64,000 nt of DNA from Rossellomorea aquimaris (GCA_020524245.1 JAIVLN010000001.1:372001-436000), one strand, 5' to 3'. Positions 1-10,739 are shown, counted from the stretch's first letter. Notes: generated by a model from the letters alone, not told the origin. Program-made: numbers and translations.

Positions 1-351
1 AAGATCCGAGAAATTATATTTTTGTTTCTTCATTTCGATTTCGTCAATCTTCCCTCGATCAATGATGACGGAAGGTTTCCCATCGATGATTTCTCTTAGC
101 CGCTCACTCTTTAAGGAAACATAGGCAAACACGATCTGGGCAATCAGCAGGATTCCGATGCCAACTAAAGAATGGATCATCGGTTTCTCAGGACTCTCAA
201 TGGAAATGACTGCTAACTCAGCAATCATGATGGAGACGACGAAATCGACGACGGATATCTGACCGATCTCACGTTTTCCCATTAAGCGGAACACTAAAAT
301 GATGATCAAGTATATGAAAAATGTCCGAAACATGATGAGACCGTATTCCAT
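1..351 (-). CDS. yrbG: DUF421 / YrbG-YetF family membrane protein (3' truncated by window edge)
   Basis: The reading frame opens at ATG 351 and is still open at base 1, giving 117 codons of N-terminal sequence. It begins MEYGLIMFRTFFIY and contains RLMGKREIGQ, the typical start of DUF421 proteins. Two to three hydrophobic segments are followed by SERLREIIDGKPSVII, the first part of the cytoplasmic YetF-like domain. In B. subtilis yrbG lies next to yrzE and yrbF (yajC), and here it sits just beyond them, which supports the name. The function of the family is poorly defined; many members are forespore or membrane proteins. The C-terminus lies outside the window. Confidence 0.8.
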   Translation of the reverse strand, partial: MEYGLIMFRTFFIYLIIILVFRLMGKREIGQISVVDFVVSIMIAELAVISIESPEKPMIHSLVGIGILLIAQIVFAYVSLKSERLREIIDGKPSVIIDRGKIDEIEMKKQKYNFSDL

Positions 352-423
352 GTAGTCTTCTCCCTTCTACATATAGTCTCACCGAGTTAGGAGAAGATAT
401 GAAAAAAATACAATGGAAATATT

Positions 424-1713
424 TTAGAGATAAGCGAGCAAATAGCGTAGAATCAAGTAAATGGTCGCAATGATCAACGAAATGATGACCACTGGGAAAC
501 CGATTAGAAAGAATTGAATGAAGCTGAAATGATTGTTGGATTTTGCTGCGAGACCAGCAACGATTACATTTGCAGATGCACCAATCAAGGTTGCATTTCC
601 ACCAAGACAGGAACCCAAGGCAAGCGCCCACCAAAGTGGATCAAGGTTTTGTATCCCGTATTCCTTAAACTCCATGATGACTGGAATCATAGCCGCAACA
701 AATGGAATATTGTCGACAAAACCGGATAAAAGACCAGAACCCCATAAAATAACAATGGTCGTTTTCGGGACATCACCTTCTGTATAAGATAAAATCGCCC
801 GAGCCATTTCATCAATGATTCCAACCTCGATCAATCCACCTACAAGTATAAAGAGCCCTATGAAAAAGAATAAGGTCACCCATTCTACGGATTTGAAAAC
901 TTCTTCGATTTCCTGCTCTTTTGTTGTGATGAGGAGTAATAAAAGCGCACCACACATGGCAACGGTGGTCAGGTCCAGATGTAAGAATGGATGGAGCAGG
1001 AATCCCATAATCGTCACTAGCAATACGGCGACCGACTTATACAACATCGGTCCAATCTTCAAAAATGAATTCGGATCAAGATTCATGAGCTCCTCTCTTT
1101 TGTCATCCGAGATGTGAAGTGCATTTCGATAAAAAAACGAAATCCCGCCTATGACAACTATGTATATCAGTACCACAACCGGACCGAGATGAAATAAAAA
1201 ATCGTTGAAGTCCAGGTGTTCGACCGCTTGACCGATCATGATGTTCGGTGGATCACCAATCAACGTTGATGTTCCGCCAATATTGGAAAACAGAATTGCA
1301 CTAATCAAAAATGGCACACTGGTCACATTCAGCATATTGGTCAATGTGATGATGATTGGAACGAGCAGTAATACAGTCGTGACGTTATCGAGGAAAGCTG
1401 AACCGATTGCCGTAATTGTGGACATCACTACCAACAGTGGTACCGATTTGCCTTTGACCTGTTGTGCAAGCTTGATTGCTATGTATTCAAACACACCATT
1501 TTGACTCGTAATGGAAACGAGAATCATCATGGAGAATAGCAAGGCAATCGTATTCCAATCAACATGCTCAAAAAAGGCCTGTTCAACATTCAGAATGCCT
1601 AATACGAGCATAATGACTCCACCACAACATGCGACGAGTGCACGGTTGATTTTCTCTGTCATGATGCCGATATAACTGATTAAAAAGATGATAAACGCTA
1701 AGGTTACGTTCAC
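424..1713 (-). CDS. ArsB/NhaD-type (SLC13/P-protein superfamily) ion transporter
   Basis: A 429-residue integral membrane protein with about ten to twelve hydrophobic segments. The motifs FLDNVTTVLLLVPI, GGTSTLIGDPPNIMIG and the second-half counterparts GFVDNIPFVAAMIPV and GGNATLIGASANVI form the duplicated signature of the ion-transporter superfamily that includes ArsB, NhaD and the P protein. The substrate cannot be read from sequence; an anion or Na+/H+ exchange role is possible. I prefer the GTG start at 1713, which has AGAGG nine bases upstream; the ATG at 1722 touches that ribosome-binding site. It is divergent from the yrzE-like gene. In B. subtilis no such gene lies between yrbG and yrzE, so it looks like a lineage-specific insertion. 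Confidence 0.82.
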   Translation of the reverse strand: MNVTLAFIIFLISYIGIMTEKINRALVACCGGVIMLVLGILNVEQAFFEHVDWNTIALLFSMMILVSITSQNGVFEYIAIKLAQQVKGKSVPLLVVMSTITAIGSAFLDNVTTVLLLVPIIITLTNMLNVTSVPFLISAILFSNIGGTSTLIGDPPNIMIGQAVEHLDFNDFLFHLGPVVVLIYIVVIGGISFFYRNALHISDDKREELMNLDPNSFLKIGPMLYKSVAVLLVTIMGFLLHPFLHLDLTTVAMCGALLLLLITTKEQEIEEVFKSVEWVTLFFFIGLFILVGGLIEVGIIDEMARAILSYTEGDVPKTTIVILWGSGLLSGFVDNIPFVAAMIPVIMEFKEYGIQNLDPLWWALALGSCLGGNATLIGASANVIVAGLAAKSNNHFSFIQFFLIGFPVVIISLIIATIYLILRYLLAYL

Positions 1714-1846
1714 ATTTCCCATCCTCTACTTGTCCGTAATACTACATCGTATGTAACAGCACAAGTAAACATGTTCGACTTCTATTTCATAGACGTGCGG
1801 AATAAGTTGTACAAATGAGTATACATGCCTAAAAGGGGTGGGAAAT

Positions 1847-2224
1847 ATGTCTAGAAGAATGATTACCGCGATGGGGTTCGGATTAGTGGTCGTTTTGGCG
1901 ATCATCATGGGCAGCAGCTTCTTGCTATCACTACTTCTCAGGTTCACGAGCCTGACTGAGCAATCGTTGACCTGGGTCATACTCGGTTTATCGATTTTAG
2001 CATTGTTCATAGGTGGAATGGTTTCCGGAAAGAAAGGGAAAGAAAAAGGTTGGATTCTCGGCGCTGGGACTGGACTTTTGTTTTCTGTCGTAGTGTTTCT
2101 TGTTCAATACCTCGGTTACCAGGTTCAATTCGATCCTGAGCAATACTTGTATCATCTCGGATATTTGTTGGCTTCTGCACTGGGAGGTGTGATGGGGGTG
2201 AATTTGTCCTCTCATAAGCACTGA
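1847..2224 (+). CDS. yrzE: TIGR04086 family membrane protein (YrzE-like)
   Basis: A 125-residue protein with four predicted membrane helices, rich in Gly and Leu, with the positively charged loop SGKKGKEKGW between helices two and three. It matches the small YrzE/TIGR04086 family found next to yajC in many Bacilli. The ATG at 1847 is preceded by AGGGG, a better start than the in-frame GTG at 1838. It is one of the few plus-strand genes and converges on yajC, with a shared terminator between them. Function is unknown. Confidence 0.75.
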   Translation: MSRRMITAMGFGLVVVLAIIMGSSFLLSLLLRFTSLTEQSLTWVILGLSILALFIGGMVSGKKGKEKGWILGAGTGLLFSVVVFLVQYLGYQVQFDPEQYLYHLGYLLASALGGVMGVNLSSHKH

Positions 2225-2261
2225 TTTAAAATGTTGATTCATTCAACTTTCTTCATACGAA

Positions 2262-2299
2262 AAAAGAGGCTGTCCGTTCAAAACGGTTCAGCCTCTTTC
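2262..2299. terminator. Bidirectional intrinsic terminator between yrzE and yajC
   Basis: The arms AAAGAGGCTG and CAGCCTCTTT, plus the inner pairs CCGTT/AACGG, form a long stem. An A-run on the left and a T-rich stretch on the right allow termination in both directions, which fits the convergent gene ends. Confidence 0.85.
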
Positions 2300-2314
2300 T
2301 TTATCATCGGTTTA

Positions 2315-2584
2315 TTAGTTGTTCTCAGCAATTTCACGAATTGCAGATCGATCATATGTAAGCTTAGATCCATCTCCTGCTCGAAGAACAACAGTGTTGT
2401 TATCCTCATCGATCGCTTCGATCGTCGCGTGGAATCCACCGATTGTGATGACGCGATTTCCTTTTTCTAGACTAGCCTGCATTTGAGCTGTCTTCTTTTG
2501 ACGCTTCTGTTGAGGTCTGATCAAGATAAAGTAGAAGATTACAAACATTAGAATAATCGGTAATAATCCAGTTAATCCTTCCAT
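2315..2584 (-). CDS. yajC: Preprotein translocase subunit YajC
   Basis: An 89-residue protein with one N-terminal membrane helix (about residues 5-22) followed by RPQQKRQKKTAQMQASLEKG and the small soluble domain containing GNRVITIGGFHATI, all characteristic of YajC (YrbF in B. subtilis). It is an accessory to the SecDF-YajC part of the Sec machinery in the cytoplasmic membrane. It is the last gene of the queA-tgt-yajC run and lies 33 bases after tgt. Confidence 0.95.
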   Translation of the reverse strand: MEGLTGLLPIILMFVIFYFILIRPQQKRQKKTAQMQASLEKGNRVITIGGFHATIEAIDEDNNTVVLRAGDGSKLTYDRSAIREIAENN

Positions 2585-2617
2585 GTTTCGTTCACCCCTT
2601 TCAACAAATCATGTATG

Positions 2618-4806
<2,189 letters not shown>

Positions 4807-4885
4807 ATTGCATTCACCTTTATTGTTGTTTTAGGCTCTTTTCTAAAAGATTGTTGCTTTATGTCATTTTAAAAATCACCTTGTG

Positions 4886-5052
4886 CAAGTTGATTGGAGA
4901 GCAAGGTGCGAGACTCCTGCGGGATCAGCGGGACAGGGGAGACCATTCAATGTCGCAAAGCGACGAATGGGCTCACCGCACGCCCCGCGGAAAGCGAGCA
5001 TCCTGTAGCGGAAATCATCGACTTTCACGAGCAACAAAGTTTCCGAAAAGAA
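4886..5052. repeat. Bacillaceae interspersed intergenic repeat with strong secondary structure
   Basis: The segment begins GTTGATTGGAG, continues with GCGAGACTCCTGCGGGA and GGACAGGGGAGACC, has a central hairpin (CCATTC...GAATGG around GTCGC/GCGAC), then GCTCACCGC, CCCGCGGAAAGCGAGC and GCGGAAATCATCGAC, and ends near CAACAAAGTTTCCGAAA. From memory this is a dispersed repeat found in many Bacillus, Geobacillus and Oceanobacillus intergenic regions. It is more GC-rich than its surroundings and its ends are roughly complementary. The short open frames inside it are not credible genes. Function is unknown; a small mobile element or structured RNA is possible. Confidence 0.7.
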
Positions 5053-5077
5053 CCTTGTTTTAAAGAATTATCGGTAT

Positions 5078-5269
5078 TTATTTAAATCGTCCGAATAGGT
5101 AAAAGAGGAGCGATAAGACGATACTGACTACGATGGAGGTGACGATAGGAAAGTAAAAGGTCATATTCCCTTTTTTGAACACGATGTCTCCTGGCAGCTT
5201 TCCGATGAAACTGCCGATCAAGCCAAATAGGATAAATACGATGCCGATGATGATGAAAATCTTATTCAT
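5078..5269 (-). CDS. DUF2905 family small membrane protein
   Basis: A 63-residue protein with two hydrophobic segments and the loop [20 protein letters not shown], the hallmark of DUF2905 (YrzS in B. subtilis). It overlaps ruvB by four bases, so it is translated with the ruvAB operon. Function is unknown; conservation of its position next to ruvB in Bacilli supports that it is real. Confidence 0.85.
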   Translation of the reverse strand: MNKIFIIIGIVFILFGLIGSFIGKLPGDIVFKKGNMTFYFPIVTSIVVSIVLSLLFYLFGRFK

Positions 5270-6270
5270 GATCGTTTCGGTTCCTCCAAATTCAAATGCT
5301 GATACGCTAACCTTGTAGCCATACGACCACGAGGTGTTCGTTGGATGAATCCGATCTGGAGCAAGTAAGGTTCATAAACATCCTCGATCGTCTGAGGTTC
5401 CTCACCAATCGTTGCTGCAATCGTATTCAAACCGACTGGACCACCTTGATAATTTTCTATAATCCCTCTTAACAATTTATAGTCAATATTGTCTAATCCT
5501 AAACGGTCGACCTGCAGTCTTTCAAGCGCTTCGTCTGCAATGTCTTTCGTAATGATGCCATCTCCCTGAACCTGTGCAAAATCCCGAACCCGCTTCAATA
5601 AACGGTTCACTATTCGAGGTGTCCCTCTCGCGCGTCGACTCAATTCCTCTGCTGCATCCGGCTGAACCATTATATCAAAGAAATCTCCAGTACGGATGAC
5701 AATTTCGGTCAAATCATCCAGTTCATAATAATCCAAACGACTATGTACGCCAAAACGATCTCTGAGTGGAGCAGACAAAAGACCTGCCCTTGTCGTCGCG
5801 CCGACTAATGTAAAAGGTGGTAGATCCAAACGTACAGAACGGGCTGTCTCTCCTTTTCCAATGACGATGTCCAGACAGAAATCTTCCATAGCTGGATATA
5901 ATACCTCTTCTACAGATCGATGAAGACGGTGGATTTCATCGATGAACAGGACGTCTCCAGGTTCCAACGCGGTTAAGATCGCTGCCAGATCACCAGGCCG
6001 CTCGATCGCGGGTCCACTCGTCGTCCGGATATTCACACCCATTTCGTTCGCTATGATGCAGGATAAAGTCGTTTTTCCTAGTCCAGGCGGACCGTACAAT
6101 AACACATGATCCAATGGTTCACTACGCAATTTAGCTGCTTCAATGAATACCTGCAGGTTTTCTTTTACCTTGTGTTGGCCGATATATTGTTGGAGATATT
6201 GTGGACGCAGACTGAACTCCATCGTTTCATCGCCCTGATTCAATTCATTTGAAATGATACGATCTTCCAT
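5266..6270 (-). CDS. ruvB: Holliday junction branch migration ATPase RuvB
   Basis: A 334-residue AAA+ motor. Walker A is GPPGLGKTT, Walker B is FIDEIHRL, and sensor 1 lies near [10 protein letters not shown]. The C-terminal winged helix ends near [17 protein letters not shown]. It drives branch migration of Holliday junctions with RuvA. It sits 16 bases downstream of ruvA and overlaps the DUF2905 gene. No ruvC is present, as expected in Bacilli, where RecU resolves junctions. Confidence 0.98.
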   Translation of the reverse strand: MEDRIISNELNQGDETMEFSLRPQYLQQYIGQHKVKENLQVFIEAAKLRSEPLDHVLLYGPPGLGKTTLSCIIANEMGVNIRTTSGPAIERPGDLAAILTALEPGDVLFIDEIHRLHRSVEEVLYPAMEDFCLDIVIGKGETARSVRLDLPPFTLVGATTRAGLLSAPLRDRFGVHSRLDYYELDDLTEIVIRTGDFFDIMVQPDAAEELSRRARGTPRIVNRLLKRVRDFAQVQGDGIITKDIADEALERLQVDRLGLDNIDYKLLRGIIENYQGGPVGLNTIAATIGEEPQTIEDVYEPYLLQIGFIQRTPRGRMATRLAYQHLNLEEPKRS

Positions 6271-6286
6271 ATTTCATCCACCTCGA

Positions 6287-6883
6287 TCAATTCAGTAATA
6301 ATTGCAAAGCTTTCTTTATGTATTGATCGGTTGAGAGTTCACCTTGTTCTTCAAGCTGCGGAACGATCTTTTTGATTTCCTTTTGACCATATCCGAGAGC
6401 CTCCAATGCTTCCAGAGCATCCTCCAAGCCTTCTTGAGGTGTGTAGGTTTGGACAGGTTCTTCATCAAACAACGTTTCAGTCCAGTTAGGCAGCTTCCCT
6501 TTCAAATCCAAGATCATTTGTCTCGCTGTCTTTTTACCGACACCAGGGAATCGTGTCAGGAATTTTTCATCTTCATTCTCGATTGCTTGAACAACCTGTG
6601 TCGGTTTTCCAGAAGCGAGGATTGCCAATGCACCTTTCGGACCGATTCCGGAAACTTGAATCAGTTTCATGAATAGATCCCGCTCATCTAAGTTTTCAAA
6701 GCCATATAGGGCCAGTATATCTTCTCGTACATGTTGATATGTAAAAATCGTCGTCGTCTTTCCGATTTCCCTTTGGTACACGAACGGGTTTGGACAGTGG
6801 ATTTTATATCCGATATGCCCACATTCAACAACAACGTGGTCGGTATGTATGTATTTCACTATGCCAGTAATATAATCAATCAA
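6287..6883 (-). CDS. ruvA: Holliday junction DNA-binding subunit RuvA
   Basis: A 198-residue protein. The N-terminal OB fold starts [12 protein letters not shown]. The helix-hairpin-helix region includes [16 protein letters not shown] and [19 protein letters not shown], and the C-terminal domain III that contacts RuvB contains [12 protein letters not shown]. The start is a TTG at 6883, supported by AAGGGGAG eight bases upstream. A palindromic hairpin lies just upstream in the leader. Confidence 0.97.
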   Translation of the reverse strand: MIDYITGIVKYIHTDHVVVECGHIGYKIHCPNPFVYQREIGKTTTIFTYQHVREDILALYGFENLDERDLFMKLIQVSGIGPKGALAILASGKPTQVVQAIENEDEKFLTRFPGVGKKTARQMILDLKGKLPNWTETLFDEEPVQTYTPQEGLEDALEALEALGYGQKEIKKIVPQLEEQGELSTDQYIKKALQLLLN

Positions 6884-6907
6884 CCTTTGTTCTCCCCTTA
6901 AAGAAAA

Positions 6908-6927
6908 CTTGGCTAAGTTAAGCCAAG
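6908..6927 (-). promoter_or_regulatory. Hairpin in the ruvA leader, followed by a T-rich tract
   Basis: The perfect 7-bp inverted repeat CTTGGCT...AGCCAAG is followed on the minus strand by TTTTCTTT and then the ruvA ribosome-binding site. It could be a leaky terminator or attenuator in front of ruvAB. Another terminator for bofC lies about 100 bases upstream, so this hairpin is not needed for that purpose. Confidence 0.5.
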
Positions 6928-7021
6928 CCTTATAAAAATACGAACACTTCTTCCTATTTCTTCATTGTAGCATATCCTTTTGAAAAAAGTCGTAAGAATC
7001 TCCAAGGCTGTATGCTTCTTA

Positions 7022-7051
7022 AAAGAAAAAAGCAACCCGTGAAGGCTGCTT
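7022..7051 (-). terminator. Intrinsic terminator downstream of bofC
   Basis: On the minus strand AAGCAGCC and GGGTTGCTT form a stem with a TTCAC loop, followed by a run of six T. It lies just after the bofC stop codon and separates bofC from ruvAB. Confidence 0.75.
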
Positions 7052-7056
7052 ATCCA

Positions 7057-7629
7057 TTAATTCGTGGCATATGGTCGGAACCGTTCCAATACCTCGGTAT
7101 ATTCTTGTTTCGACTGGATTTTGATTCCTTGTTTTAAATCTTCCATCAGACCACTTTCCAGTTTTTCTACGTCGATTTGAAAGAAAGACTGAATCACTTC
7201 TTCTTCGTGCGGTCGTCCGTTGAAGATTGTCAGAATTCCCTCCTCTGTCAAACCGAAAAATCCATTTACCTTGGCTTGAGGTGAGATATCATCCACTTTT
7301 TGCTCGAAGATGACTTTATTCACTTCTTGATCAACGAGTTGCCAGTCTGCATAGTTTGCCCAGAAATCCTCCATCGACCAGATCGTTTCATAGATGACTT
7401 CTTCACTTTGCTTACCATCGATGTAAGTGCGTTGAAGATAGACTTCGACCGTTATAGGTCCACTGACAGTTTGAGCTTCTGCTTCAGCATGTTGCTGCGT
7501 TTTAGTTTTGGAAGGCAGATTCGCCTTCACTTCATCTTCAAATGTATGGAACAAGAAGACGTATACGGTCCCTAATACGGTTACTACTAAAGGAAAAACC
7601 CACGATGTCTTGATACGGAAGGATTTCAC
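7057..7629 (-). CDS. bofC: BofC, forespore regulator of the sigma-K checkpoint
   Basis: A 190-residue protein with an N-terminal membrane or secretion segment (about residues 10-28), an N-terminal BofC domain (VEVYLQRTYIDGKQSEEV) and the C-terminal part with NGFFGLTEEGILTIF. In B. subtilis it is made in the forespore, acts in the intermembrane space and restrains SpoIVB, the protease that triggers pro-SigK processing by SpoIVFB, also encoded in this window. The start is GTG, with GAGGTGATC upstream. It sits between yebC and ruvA as in B. subtilis. Confidence 0.9.
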   Translation of the reverse strand: MKSFRIKTSWVFPLVVTVLGTVYVFLFHTFEDEVKANLPSKTKTQQHAEAEAQTVSGPITVEVYLQRTYIDGKQSEEVIYETIWSMEDFWANYADWQLVDQEVNKVIFEQKVDDISPQAKVNGFFGLTEEGILTIFNGRPHEEEVIQSFFQIDVEKLESGLMEDLKQGIKIQSKQEYTEVLERFRPYATN

Positions 7630-7714
7630 CTTACGATCACCTCACGAAGTTATTAGACGCATAAGTACAATCATTAATAGTTTTACCGTATTAAGGAAAA
7701 ATATCCATATTCAA

Positions 7715-8470
7715 TTATGATAAGAGAGTTTCGTACTCCTCTTCGTCAATATCCAAGTTATGATATACCTCTTGAACGTCATCCAAATCCTCAAGTACAT
7801 CAATCAACTTTACAACTTTTTTGGCTTCCTCGTTTTCGATTTTTGATAGCGTTTGTGGAATCATCGTAATTTCTGATGAAGAATTCGTATAGCCTTTGGA
7901 CTCCAGCTCAGATTTTACAGTCGAAAACTCTTCTGGTTCCGTGTAGATCTCATACATACCATCATTCAGTTCATATTCCTCTGCACCAGCATCAATGACT
8001 TCAAGCATGAAATCATCTTCCGGGAGGGATACGTCTTCCTGATTGATGACGATCAACCCTTTACGGTCAAACATGAATGAAACACATCCGGACTCTCCCA
8101 GATTTCCATCATGCTTTGAGAAGGCATGTCTGACATCAGCAGCTGTCCGGTTTTTATTATCTGTCAGCACTTCAACCATTACTGCTGTCCCACCAGCACC
8201 ATATCCTTCATAGACGATTTCTTCGTAGCTGACCCCTTCTAAGTTGCCTGTTGCTTTCTTGATTGCACGGTCAATGTTCTCATTTGGCATATTCGCAGCT
8301 TTCGCTTTGTCGACCACCAAACGTAAAGAAGGATTGGTTTCTGGATCTCCTCCACCTTCTTTTGCAGCAACATATATATCTTTTGCGAGTTTCATGAAGA
8401 CTTTCCCGCGTTTGGCATCCTGCGCATTCTTTCTACGTTGTATGTTCTTCCATTTAGAATGTCCTGCCAT
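7715..8470 (-). CDS. yebC: YebC/PmpR (TACO1-like) family protein
   Basis: A 251-residue protein starting [22 protein letters not shown], the invariant N-terminus of the family, with [18 protein letters not shown] and [21 protein letters not shown] use the ATG at 8470, which fits the family start; the longer open frame begins upstream of the ribosome-binding site GGGGGAGAG. Members were annotated as transcription regulators; recent work on homologues points to easing ribosome stalling, and which applies here is unknown. An extended -10 (TGCTATATT) lies about 45 bases upstream of the start codon. Confidence 0.95.
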   Translation of the reverse strand: MAGHSKWKNIQRRKNAQDAKRGKVFMKLAKDIYVAAKEGGGDPETNPSLRLVVDKAKAANMPNENIDRAIKKATGNLEGVSYEEIVYEGYGAGGTAVMVEVLTDNKNRTAADVRHAFSKHDGNLGESGCVSFMFDRKGLIVINQEDVSLPEDDFMLEVIDAGAEEYELNDGMYEIYTEPEEFSTVKSELESKGYTNSSSEITMIPQTLSKIENEEAKKVVKLIDVLEDLDDVQEVYHNLDIDEEEYETLLS

Positions 8471-8565
8471 TGTATCTCTCTCCCCCTTATGGATCACACG
8501 TTTTTATCCTAATATAGCATAAGATGCGTACTACCTTAAAGAAACACAAATGCCTTGTAACACAA

Positions 8566-8602
8566 TAAAAAAAGATGATTCCGGAGCGAGCCGAAATCAC
8601 CT
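8566..8602 (-). terminator. Intrinsic terminator downstream of coxA
   Basis: On the minus strand AGGTGATTTCGG and CCGGAATCATCT pair over 12 bp (with G-U pairs) around a CTCGCT loop, followed by a T-run. It lies 11 bases after the coxA stop. Confidence 0.85.
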
Positions 8603-8612
8603 GAAGGAATGT

Positions 8613-9173
8613 CTAGCGGTTGTTTTGAAATGGACGTTGAAGTGCGTCTCCGATATCATCCATGATCGCGTTGATATCCGATTGGACCTCAGCGAAACCA
8701 TTTCCATCTCTTAAGTCGTTATCTACGTCCCGGATACGAGTAAACATATCCTCATCCGTTGTGATACGGACATTTTTATCTGTCATTTTTTGAACTGCAT
8801 TTCTGACTTTCGGTTCTACGTCGCGATCGTTACGATCATTCGTGTCGATTCCAATCAGGACAGAGTCTCCCGTTACAACAACGCGTGCATCCTCGACATC
8901 ACGCATGTTCTCAACTTTACGAGCGATTTTTCTAGCAAGGTCCCCACCTTGATAATCATCCGCATAATTGATCTCTGCGCGATCCAAGTCATTTCGATCT
9001 CGATCGGCAATACGAGTCATAGGTCCTTCGCCTCGACCGTCATTCGTGTAATAGCCGATTGGACGTGTATCATTATCATAACGTGTATCCATTGCTTCTT
9101 TATCGTCAGCATTACAAGCTGTAAGAGCACTAGTCAGTAATAATGCTGATGTGAACACCATAAATTTTTTCAT
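8613..9173 (-). CDS. coxA: YhcN/YlaJ family sporulation lipoprotein (CoxA-like)
   Basis: A 186-residue lipoprotein precursor. The signal peptide MKKFMVFTSALLLTSALTAC ends in a lipobox (LTAC) with Cys20. The mature part is very rich in Asp, Asn and Arg and carries the YhcN/YlaJ motif region ARKIARKVENMRDVEDARVV. In B. subtilis coxA (yrbB) is a spore-cortex protein encoded between yrbC and safA, the same place as here. Its ribosome-binding site GGAGG is in one arm of a perfect 8-bp hairpin. Confidence 0.85.
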   Translation of the reverse strand: MKKFMVFTSALLLTSALTACNADDKEAMDTRYDNDTRPIGYYTNDGRGEGPMTRIADRDRNDLDRAEINYADDYQGGDLARKIARKVENMRDVEDARVVVTGDSVLIGIDTNDRNDRDVEPKVRNAVQKMTDKNVRITTDEDMFTRIRDVDNDLRDGNGFAEVQSDINAIMDDIGDALQRPFQNNR

Positions 9174-9178
9174 TAGAA

Positions 9179-9216
9179 AAACCTCCTTTCACCTTTATGA
9201 TGGCAATCGGAGGTTT
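9179..9216 (-). promoter_or_regulatory. Hairpin embedding the coxA ribosome-binding site
   Basis: On the minus strand AAACCTCC and GGAGGTTT form a perfect 8-bp stem with a 22-base loop. The 3' arm contains the GGAGG Shine-Dalgarno of coxA, eight bases from its ATG, followed by TTTTTC. It may act as a safA terminator, as an RBS-masking structure, or both. Confidence 0.6.
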
Positions 9217-9248
9217 AAATTAATCTTCTAATAGATGGAAATCGTTAC

Positions 9249-10739
9249 CTATTCTTTTTTGGATTCTTTCTTCTTGCTTTTCCTAGGCTGCATTTCAATA
9301 TCGATGTCCCAATACGGATCTCGACCGCCCGTTGCGCCCATTCCTGGCATCATTTGACCCATGCCACCGAACGGTTGCCCTTGACCCATCCCTGGCATCA
9401 TCTGGCCCATGCCACCGAACGGTTGACCTTGGCCCATGCCTGGCATCATTTGACCCATTCCGCCTGGCGGTTGGCCTTGACCCATCCCTGGCATCATCTG
9501 ACCCATTCCGCCTGGCGGTTGGCCTTGACCCATCCCTGGCACCATCTGACCCATTCCGCCTGGCGGTTGGCCTTGACCCATCCCTGGCATCATCTGACCC
9601 ATTCCTCCGAACGGTTGACCTTGACCCATTCCTGGCATCATCTGACCCATGCCGCCGTTCTGTTGTCCCTGACCCATTCCCGGCATCATTTGACCCATTC
9701 CGCCGTTCTGTTGTCCCTGACCCATTCCTGGCATCATCTGTCCATACATTTGATCTTGGTCCTTCCAAGGATTCGCGGCAGCATTTTGTGCCCCATAATC
9801 ATATTGACCCTGGTCCATCTGCATCATCTGATCCATGCCACCATATTGTTGGTTTTGACCCATTCCCGGCATCATTTGGTCCATACCACCTTGTTGCATC
9901 CATGGCATTTGACCGTTCCCACCATACTGCTCATATTCCATTTGTTGAGACTCCATCATCTGCCCATAATCCATTCCATTTTGCCACATCATATCTTCAT
10001 ACATACCTTCATAGGAATCCATTTCGTATCCGTTCGTATACATATGTTCCATACCATATCCACCATGTTGTTGGTGCATGTATTCATGAGGCATGCCATA
10101 ATGATCCATATATCCTCCGTGCATAGAAGGACCGTACATCAATGGATCGCAGCATGGATCCATCATAGGATAATATGGTTCACAACAAGGATCTGGCATA
10201 CAATAGTCGACTGGTGGACAAGGAACGGGTTTAGGAATCGGTTTCGGCTTTGGCATTTCATATGTTGTGGTGGTTTCTTCTTTCGAAATCCCTAAAGTAA
10301 TGTGGAATTCTTCTTCTGTCATCGGTGCTTTTGGTGGCTTCTTCACTGGTTTTTCTTTTACGATCGGTTTCTCTTTTTTCACAGGCATTTCCTTTTTGAT
10401 CGGCATCTCTTTTGGCTTAGGCATTTCTTTCGGTTTAGGCATTTCTTTTTTGATTGGCATTTCTTTCTTGATCGGCATTTCTTTCTTGATTGGCATTTCT
10501 TTTTTAATCGGCTTTTCCTTCATGTTCATGTATGGCATTACGGTTTTATTATTATTGCTATGATGTGGATTGGATTTAATCGGTGCATTTCCAGTAGGTA
10601 CTTTCACTTTTGCACCTGGATAGATGGTGTCCGGTGTCTTGATTTGGGGATTTGCCTGGATAACGGTATCCAAGTCAACGCCGTACATTTGTGCAATTTT
10701 CCAAAGTGTATCCCCTTTTTTCACGATGTGTATTTTCAA
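9249..10739 (-). CDS. safA: SafA-like spore coat morphogenetic protein with LysM domain and Met/Gly/Gln-rich repeats
   Basis: A 496-residue protein. Residues 1-50 form a LysM peptidoglycan-binding domain (MKIHIVKKGDTLWKIAQMYG) close to that of SafA. Next come hexapeptide MPIKKE-type repeats (about eight to ten), a Pro/Cys/Tyr/Met-rich middle and eight 16-residue repeats of the form GQMMPGMGQGQPFGGM, then a basic tail. The start is TTG at 10739, set by GGAGG six to nine bases upstream; the longer open frame has no ribosome-binding site. In B. subtilis SafA anchors inner coat assembly on the cortex from the mother cell. Position next to coxA agrees. The repeat-rich C-terminal part is much elaborated compared with B. 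subtilis SafA as I recall it. Confidence 0.85.
   Translation of the reverse strand: MKIHIVKKGDTLWKIAQMYGVDLDTVIQANPQIKTPDTIYPGAKVKVPTGNAPIKSNPHHSNNNKTVMPYMNMKEKPIKKEMPIKKEMPIKKEMPIKKEMPKPKEMPKPKEMPIKKEMPVKKEKPIVKEKPVKKPPKAPMTEEEFHITLGISKEETTTTYEMPKPKPIPKPVPCPPVDYCMPDPCCEPYYPMMDPCCDPLMYGPSMHGGYMDHYGMPHEYMHQQHGGYGMEHMYTNGYEMDSYEGMYEDMMWQNGMDYGQMMESQQMEYEQYGGNGQMPWMQQGGMDQMMPGMGQNQQYGGMDQMMQMDQGQYDYGAQNAAANPWKDQDQMYGQMMPGMGQGQQNGGMGQMMPGMGQGQQNGGMGQMMPGMGQGQPFGGMGQMMPGMGQGQPPGGMGQMVPGMGQGQPPGGMGQMMPGMGQGQPPGGMGQMMPGMGQGQPFGGMGQMMPGMGQGQPFGGMGQMMPGMGATGGRDPYWDIDIEMQPRKSKKKESKKE
9336..9743 (-). repeat. 48-bp in-frame tandem repeats in safA
   Basis: Eight full 48-bp units and one half unit encode GQMMPGMGQGQxxGGM. 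The variable pair is QN in the first two units, PF or PP in the others, and one unit has MV for MM. Near-identical neighbours indicate recent expansion. The repeats also create long false open frames on the opposite strand. Confidence 0.95.

Noticed and set aside
1726-2010. A 94-codon minus-strand frame opposite yrzE
   Set aside because: Shadow of the yrzE-like gene, with weak composition and no ribosome-binding site.
4851-5085. Short plus-strand frames between queA and DUF2905
   Set aside because: They lie within the interspersed repeat and have no coding signature.
5266-6883. A ruvC gene near ruvAB
   Set aside because: No RuvC-like frame is present; Bacilli use RecU, encoded elsewhere.
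9332-10126. A second long plus-strand frame antisense to safA
   Set aside because: Same cause: the repeat unit length is a multiple of three, so every frame stays open.
9354-10295. A 313-codon open frame on the plus strand, rich in His and Thr, antisense to safA
   Set aside because: It mirrors the 48-bp safA repeats, has periodic low-complexity composition and no ribosome-binding site.
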